From Dehalococcoidia bacterium (GTDB taxonomy: Bacteria > Chloroflexota > Dehalococcoidia > GIF9 > JAUXIO01), in assembly GCA_030620975.1 (NCBI GenBank), contig JAUXIO010000005.1, positions 1 through 42,950 of the forward strand: a stretch of 42,950 nucleotides of DNA, in the 5' to 3' direction. The notes under the pieces were generated by a model. The model saw only the letters and a program-made list of their open reading frames with translations. It had not been told where the DNA came from and ran no database searches. A program made the position numbers and the translations under genes. Position 1 is the stretch's first letter. Each line of letters starts with the position of its first letter. Positions 38,353 to 42,950 of this stretch are shown here, one piece after another.

Positions 38353-39345
38353 ATGGGTTTTGAGAACCAAGGGATTGAGAGGAAGACGCTTTCCATCTTA
38401 AGGATTCTCAGCGATTCCCGAGAACCGCTGGGAGCCAGGGTTATCGCTTGCCGCTTGAAAGACCATGGAATTGAGCTGGGCGAAAGGGCAGTAAGGTATC
38501 ACCTCAAGCTGATGGACGAGCGGGGTTTAACTCAACTTGTGGGCCGGGATGGTCGTTTGATCACTGAGCAGGGGGTTGAGGAAGTAAAGAGCGCACTGGT
38601 CAGAGACAAGATTGGTTTTGCCATTTCCAGGATTGAACTACTTGCCTTCCGCGCCAGTTTCAATTGGGATAAACGCGCTGGTTTAGTTCCGGTTAACATC
38701 TCTTTTTTCCCAAAGGGGAAGTTTAGCAAAGCACTACGGGCAATGGCGCCCGCTTTCAAGAAGGGACTTTGCGTGAGCGACTTGGTGGCGGTGGCCGCTG
38801 AGGGAGAAAAACTGGGGGAATTGGTTGTTCCCGAGGATAATGTAGGCCTGGCTACCATTTGCAGCCTTGTTGTAAATGGCACCTTGCTTAAGGCTGGAGT
38901 TCCCATAAACTCCAGATTTGGGGGTACACTTCAGATTCGAAACCACCAACCCCTTCGCTTTGTGGAAGTCATTCACTATGCTGGTTGCTCTGTTGACCCT
39001 TCGGAGATGTTTATCAGGGCTAAAATGACTTCCGTCATGGAGGTAGCTAAGAGCGGTGAAGGGAAAATACTTGCCAACTTCCGGGAAATACCGGCACTAT
39101 GCCGACCCATAGCTGAGGAGGTAGTAGCTGGATTGAAGGAGGCTGGATTGGGAGGGTTGCTCTTGATGGGGAATACCAGCGAGTCGGTATGTGAAATTCC
39201 CGTGGAACTTAATAGAGTTGGAATGGTCCTTCTTGGAGGCCTGAATCCGGTGGCTGCTGCCGAAGAAGCTGGCATAGAAGCTGAGAACTATGCTATGAGC
39301 ACCGTTATGGAATATCAAAATTTAATCAGAATTGAGGAGTTGTGA
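38353..39345 (+). CDS. NrpR-like transcriptional regulator (winged helix + DUF128)
   Basis: N-terminal wHTH RKTLSILRILSDSREPLGARVIACRLKDHGIELGERAVRYHLKLMDERGLT; DUF128-type VPVNISFFPKGKFSKALRAM...GTLLKAGVPINSRFGGTLQI...GMVLLGGLNPVAAAEEAGI. Confidence 0.9.
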   Translation: MGFENQGIERKTLSILRILSDSREPLGARVIACRLKDHGIELGERAVRYHLKLMDERGLTQLVGRDGRLITEQGVEEVKSALVRDKIGFAISRIELLAFRASFNWDKRAGLVPVNISFFPKGKFSKALRAMAPAFKKGLCVSDLVAVAAEGEKLGELVVPEDNVGLATICSLVVNGTLLKAGVPINSRFGGTLQIRNHQPLRFVEVIHYAGCSVDPSEMFIRAKMTSVMEVAKSGEGKILANFREIPALCRPIAEEVVAGLKEAGLGGLLLMGNTSESVCEIPVELNRVGMVLLGGLNPVAAAEEAGIEAENYAMSTVMEYQNLIRIEEL

Positions 39346-39346
39346 G

Positions 39347-40147
39347 ATGAAAGAGATAAGAATTATACCCTGCTTGGATGTCAAAGAGGGAAGAGTGGTC
39401 AAAGGGGTAAATTTTGAAAATCTCAGGGATGCCCGAGACCCAGTGGAAGCGGCATCAGCCTACTGCCGAGAAGGTGCCGATGAACTTGTCTTCCTTGATA
39501 TCTTCGCCACCGTGGAGAGTAGGAAGACTAGGTTGGAATGGGTCAGAAAAGTATGTGAAGTAGTTACTATACCCTTTGCCGTAGGTGGTGGCATAGGCAG
39601 CGTTGAGGATATGAAGGTTTTGCTTGATATCGGTGTGAACAAAGTCTCCATAAATACTGCCGCCGTCAGGAATCCCGACCTTGTAGCAGGGGCAGCTAAG
39701 GAGTTCGGTAGCGACAGGTTGGTAGTAGCTATTGATGGGAAGAAGAATCCACCGGATAGTGGGAGCCCTCGCTTAGAGGTAGTAGTGAGGAGTGGGAGTG
39801 AAGCTATGGGCATGGAGCTTGTTAGCTGGGCAAAACGGGTAGAGGAGTTGGGAGCCGGTGAGATTTTACTCACCAGCAAGGATGCAGATGGAACAAAGGA
39901 AGGATATGATTTAGAGATGACCAGGGCAGTGGCTGAGGCGGTTGGAATACCGGTAACTGCCTCCGGGGGAGCCGGGAAGTTAGAGCATCTCTATGACGCC
40001 GTCACAATTGGAAAAGCATCAGCGGTTCTGGCGGCTTCAATTTTCCACTTCAGGGAAATTTCAATATCGCAAGCTAAGCGATACCTAAAAGATAGGGGTT
40101 TACCAGTTAAAACACAAAAAATGCAAGGAGGTGACCAGTGTCTTTAA
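39347..40147 (+). CDS. hisF: Imidazole glycerol phosphate synthase cyclase subunit
   Basis: IIPCLDVKEGRVVKGVNFENLRDARDPVEAA, PFAVGGGIGSVEDM, KVSINTAAVRNPDLV, LLTSKDADGTKEGYD, TASGGAGKLEHL. Confidence 0.95.
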   Translation: MKEIRIIPCLDVKEGRVVKGVNFENLRDARDPVEAASAYCREGADELVFLDIFATVESRKTRLEWVRKVCEVVTIPFAVGGGIGSVEDMKVLLDIGVNKVSINTAAVRNPDLVAGAAKEFGSDRLVVAIDGKKNPPDSGSPRLEVVVRSGSEAMGMELVSWAKRVEELGAGEILLTSKDADGTKEGYDLEMTRAVAEAVGIPVTASGGAGKLEHLYDAVTIGKASAVLAASIFHFREISISQAKRYLKDRGLPVKTQKMQGGDQCL

Positions 40148-41703
40148 GTAAACCGAATGCAAGCGCAGCTACAGGAACTAGAAACAGAGTTTCACCCTCA
40201 CCTTCTTCGGGGATGTGTGTTACCTGTCTTGATGGATGTCTTGGCCTGTGTGGGGTGGGTAAGTCTGCCCTGAGGGGGAGAGAGGCACTCTATCCCCAAC
40301 CTTTTGGTAGGGTTACTGCTGGTTCCGAAAAGGATTATCCTATAGACTTTTCCCACTTTAACATTCAAGGCTCCTGTGTGGGCGCTGTGGGAGTAGAAGC
40401 TGACTCGGATAAGGCGCTTTTCCCAGCAGTTGATGTTTCTACAGAAGTTGGCAGGGAAGGTAGGAAAATAAGGATGAAAATTCCCTCCTTTACTGGTGCC
40501 TTGGGGTCAACAGAGATAGCCAGGGTTAACTGGGAGGGAACAGCAATAGCTGCTGCCATCTGTGGAACTATTTTAGTCTGTGGTGAGAATGTCTGTGGTA
40601 TGGATCCAAACGCCGAGTTTAAAAACGGAAAAGTTACTAATTCTCCCGAACTTGAGAGAAGGGCGAGAATCTTTAAGGATTGGTATGATGGCTGTGGTAT
40701 GCTGCTAGTTCAGGCCAATGTAGAGGACACGCGCTTGGGAGTTCCAGAGTATGTGATAAATGAACTTGGGGTTGAAGGCATAGAGATTAAGTGGGGACAG
40801 GGAGCAAAGGATATCGGCGGCGAGGTAATGCTTCCCTCATTGGAGAGAGCACTTCAGCTAAAGAGCAGGGGTTACATTGTATTTCCTGACCCTGAAGACC
40901 CTAGTATTCAAGAGAGTTATAAAGTTGGGGGAGTGAGAGAATTTGAGAGGCACTCTCGCGTGGGAATGGTAGATGAGGGAGCTTTCTTAAAGGAGGTGGA
41001 AAGATTAAGGAGGATAGGTGCCAAGTATGTTACTCTCAAAACAGGTGCGTATAGGCCAGCAGATTTAGCTCGGGCAGTCAAGTTTGCCTCTGAGGCTAAA
41101 ATAGACCTTCTCACCGTGGACGGTGCCGGTGGGGGAACGGGAATGAGCCCGTGGCGGATGATGAATGAATGGGGTATTCCCACGGTGTATCTTGAAAGCC
41201 TCCTCTATAAATTTCTTAAGCGGCTTGAAGAAAAAGGGGAATTTATCCCCAATTGTGCTATCGCTGGGGGGATTGCCCTTGAAGACCAAGTATTCAAAGC
41301 TATTGCCTTGGGTTCTCCCTTTATAAATGCGGTATGTATTGGCAGAGCTACTCTTACCGCGGCTATGGTGGGTACAGCTAATAGTGAAAAGATTAAGAAG
41401 GACCTCGGTAGAGATGATGGATATCAAGAGGCTTTGATACGCACTTTTGTGAATGTGGAGAAACTCAAGAAAAAATATGGAAAGGACTTTGATAAAATCC
41501 CAGCAGCGACTATCGGCATATATAACTATTATGACCGGCTAACTACTGGTTTGCAGCAGCTCATGGCTGGGGCGAGGAAATTCCGTTTAGATTTGATTGA
41601 CAGAAACGATCTTATGTCTCTTACTAGGGAGGCAGCAGAAATTTCTGGTATACCTTATGTTATGGATGCCGACAGAGAAGAAGTGGATAGGATATTAACC
41701 TAA
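40138..41703 (+). CDS. Glutamate synthase-like FMN domain protein (no amidotransferase domain), GTG start
   Basis: EIKWGQGAKDIGGEVMLPS, DLLTVDGAGGGTGMSPWRMMNEWGIPTV, AIAGGIALEDQVFKAIALGSPF; GGAGG RBS, overlaps hisF by 10 nt. Confidence 0.88.
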   Translation: MSLSKPNASAATGTRNRVSPSPSSGMCVTCLDGCLGLCGVGKSALRGREALYPQPFGRVTAGSEKDYPIDFSHFNIQGSCVGAVGVEADSDKALFPAVDVSTEVGREGRKIRMKIPSFTGALGSTEIARVNWEGTAIAAAICGTILVCGENVCGMDPNAEFKNGKVTNSPELERRARIFKDWYDGCGMLLVQANVEDTRLGVPEYVINELGVEGIEIKWGQGAKDIGGEVMLPSLERALQLKSRGYIVFPDPEDPSIQESYKVGGVREFERHSRVGMVDEGAFLKEVERLRRIGAKYVTLKTGAYRPADLARAVKFASEAKIDLLTVDGAGGGTGMSPWRMMNEWGIPTVYLESLLYKFLKRLEEKGEFIPNCAIAGGIALEDQVFKAIALGSPFINAVCIGRATLTAAMVGTANSEKIKKDLGRDDGYQEALIRTFVNVEKLKKKYGKDFDKIPAATIGIYNYYDRLTTGLQQLMAGARKFRLDLIDRNDLMSLTREAAEISGIPYVMDADREEVDRILT

Positions 41704-41734
41704 CCTCTAAGTTATTTGTTATACTTATGGAGGT

Positions 41735-42832
41735 ATGACTAAGCGAGCATTTTTGGCATTAAAAGATGGCTCGATTTATGAAGGTTATTCCTTCGGTGAT
41801 GAAGATACTACCTATGGGGAAGTAGTCTTTAACACCAGCATGTTTGGCTATCAGGAAATGCTGACTGACCCTTCTTATGCTGGCCAGATTCTGGTGCTTA
41901 CCTATCCTCTTATCGGCAACTATGGTATCAACGAAGCCGATTTTGAGTCAAAGCAGATACAGGTGAGGGGCCTCATTGTGCGAGAGCATTGCTCTGTACC
42001 CAGCCATTGGCAGAGCACAGCTACATTGGATGAGTTCCTTAAAGCAAATGGCATTCCGGGTCTTACCGAAGTAGATACCCGTGCTCTTACCCACCGCCTG
42101 CGCTCTTCTGGAGTAATGATGGGTATCCTTAGTTCGGAGATGAAGCCCGAGGATGCGCTGGCAGAGTTCAGGCATCTTCCCCGCTACGATTCTACTGACT
42201 TCGTCCGCGAGGTCAGCACTGAGGAAACTTATGTTTGGCAGCCATCTCAAGGTAAACCTTTGTATCATATTGTCGTTATTGACTGCGGCTTGAAATACAA
42301 CATTTTGCGCCTTTTAAACCGATTAGGTTGCTTAACCACCGTTGTTCCCAGCACCACTAAAGCCGAAGAAATCTTGGCTCTTAAGCCAGATGGAATACTC
42401 ATCTCCCCTGGCCCCGGTGACCCAGCTCAACTTGACTATCTTGAGGAAGCGGTAAAAGGGCTTTTAGGCAAGAAGCCAATTATGGGCATTTGCCTCGGTC
42501 ATCAACTTATTGCTCGGGCTCTTGGCGCGGAGACATTTAAACTGAAGTTCGGCCATCGCGGTGGCAATCATCCGGTCCGCGACCTGTCAACAGGTAAAGT
42601 TTATATCACCGCTCAGAATCACGGCTATGCCGTAGATGCCAATAGCCTGAAAGGTGGGCTGGAGGTGAGCCACATAAATTTAAACGACGGCACCGTTGAG
42701 GGGTTAAGTCATAAGGAGGTGCCCATCTTATCTATTCAATACCACTCTGAAGGTTCTCTTGGCCCTCGGGATAACGCCTACCTTTTCCAAAGTTTTTTGG
42801 AGATGGTGGAGGAATGTAAGAGAGGATCTTAA
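41735..42832 (+). CDS. carA: Carbamoyl-phosphate synthase small subunit
   Basis: AFLALKDGSIYEGYSFG, GEVVFNTSMFGYQEMLTDPSYAGQILVLTYPLIGNYG, MGICLGHQLIARALGA catalytic Cys, QYHSEGSLGP. Confidence 0.96.
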   Translation: MTKRAFLALKDGSIYEGYSFGDEDTTYGEVVFNTSMFGYQEMLTDPSYAGQILVLTYPLIGNYGINEADFESKQIQVRGLIVREHCSVPSHWQSTATLDEFLKANGIPGLTEVDTRALTHRLRSSGVMMGILSSEMKPEDALAEFRHLPRYDSTDFVREVSTEETYVWQPSQGKPLYHIVVIDCGLKYNILRLLNRLGCLTTVVPSTTKAEEILALKPDGILISPGPGDPAQLDYLEEAVKGLLGKKPIMGICLGHQLIARALGAETFKLKFGHRGGNHPVRDLSTGKVYITAQNHGYAVDANSLKGGLEVSHINLNDGTVEGLSHKEVPILSIQYHSEGSLGPRDNAYLFQSFLEMVEECKRGS

Positions 42833-42847
42833 AGGTGGCAGTTAAGC

Positions 42848-42950
42848 ATGAAAATTGGGGTTTTAGCCTTACAGGGGGCATTTATAGAGCACATTAATAT
42901 TCTGCAGCAACTGGGGGTGGAGGTTTTAGCCAGGTTGCCCAATGGTATCG
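42848..42950 (+). CDS. pdxT: Pyridoxal 5'-phosphate synthase glutaminase, truncated at window edge
   Basis: MKIGVLALQGAFIEHINILQQLGVEVLARLPNGI matches the PdxT N-terminus; not in the supplied ORF track. Confidence 0.85.
   Translation, partial: MKIGVLALQGAFIEHINILQQLGVEVLARLPNGI

Noticed and set aside
1-42950. CRISPR array, prophage, defence or toxin-antitoxin island
   Set aside because: No regularly spaced repeats, phage structural genes or recognisable defence effectors seen on either strand.

Overview
This 42.95 kb window is gene-dense bacterial chromosome. Gene content and protein style suggest a Dehalococcoidia/Chloroflexota-like anaerobe, but that assignment is inference. I saw no tRNA, rRNA, CRISPR array, phage or intact transposase. 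Recognisable blocks, left to right: a split permease with a NifX-like domain (1-1256); an MBL-fold hydrolase and DUF523 protein; a GH38 alpha-mannosidase convergent with a glycerate 2-kinase; a CoA-type aldehyde dehydrogenase, ferritin-like protein and tandem cupins; a FAS-II/acyl-CoA block (fabF, fabG, fabD, acpP, AMP-ligase, carboxyltransferase, three MaoC/hotdog proteins, acpS); a large Bacillus-type SRP RNA (~22377-22645) with its own promoter, missed by the ORF track and covered by spurious ORFs; ksgA-ispE-VTT and a CCA transferase; an otsA-otsB-MscS-treT operon whose MscS protein carries a duplicated C-terminal domain; thioredoxin, tatD, TPR/transglutaminase and DnaJ genes; a divergent ATP-PEPCK; and an NrpR-like regulator-hisF-GltS-like-carA-pdxT block with a near-consensus sigma70 promoter overlapped by an NrpR-operator-like dyad. 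Best candidates for follow-up are the trehalose/mechanosensitive-channel operon, the NrpR-like nitrogen module, the HadAB-like dehydratase pair in the FAS block, and the GH38/glycerate-kinase pair.
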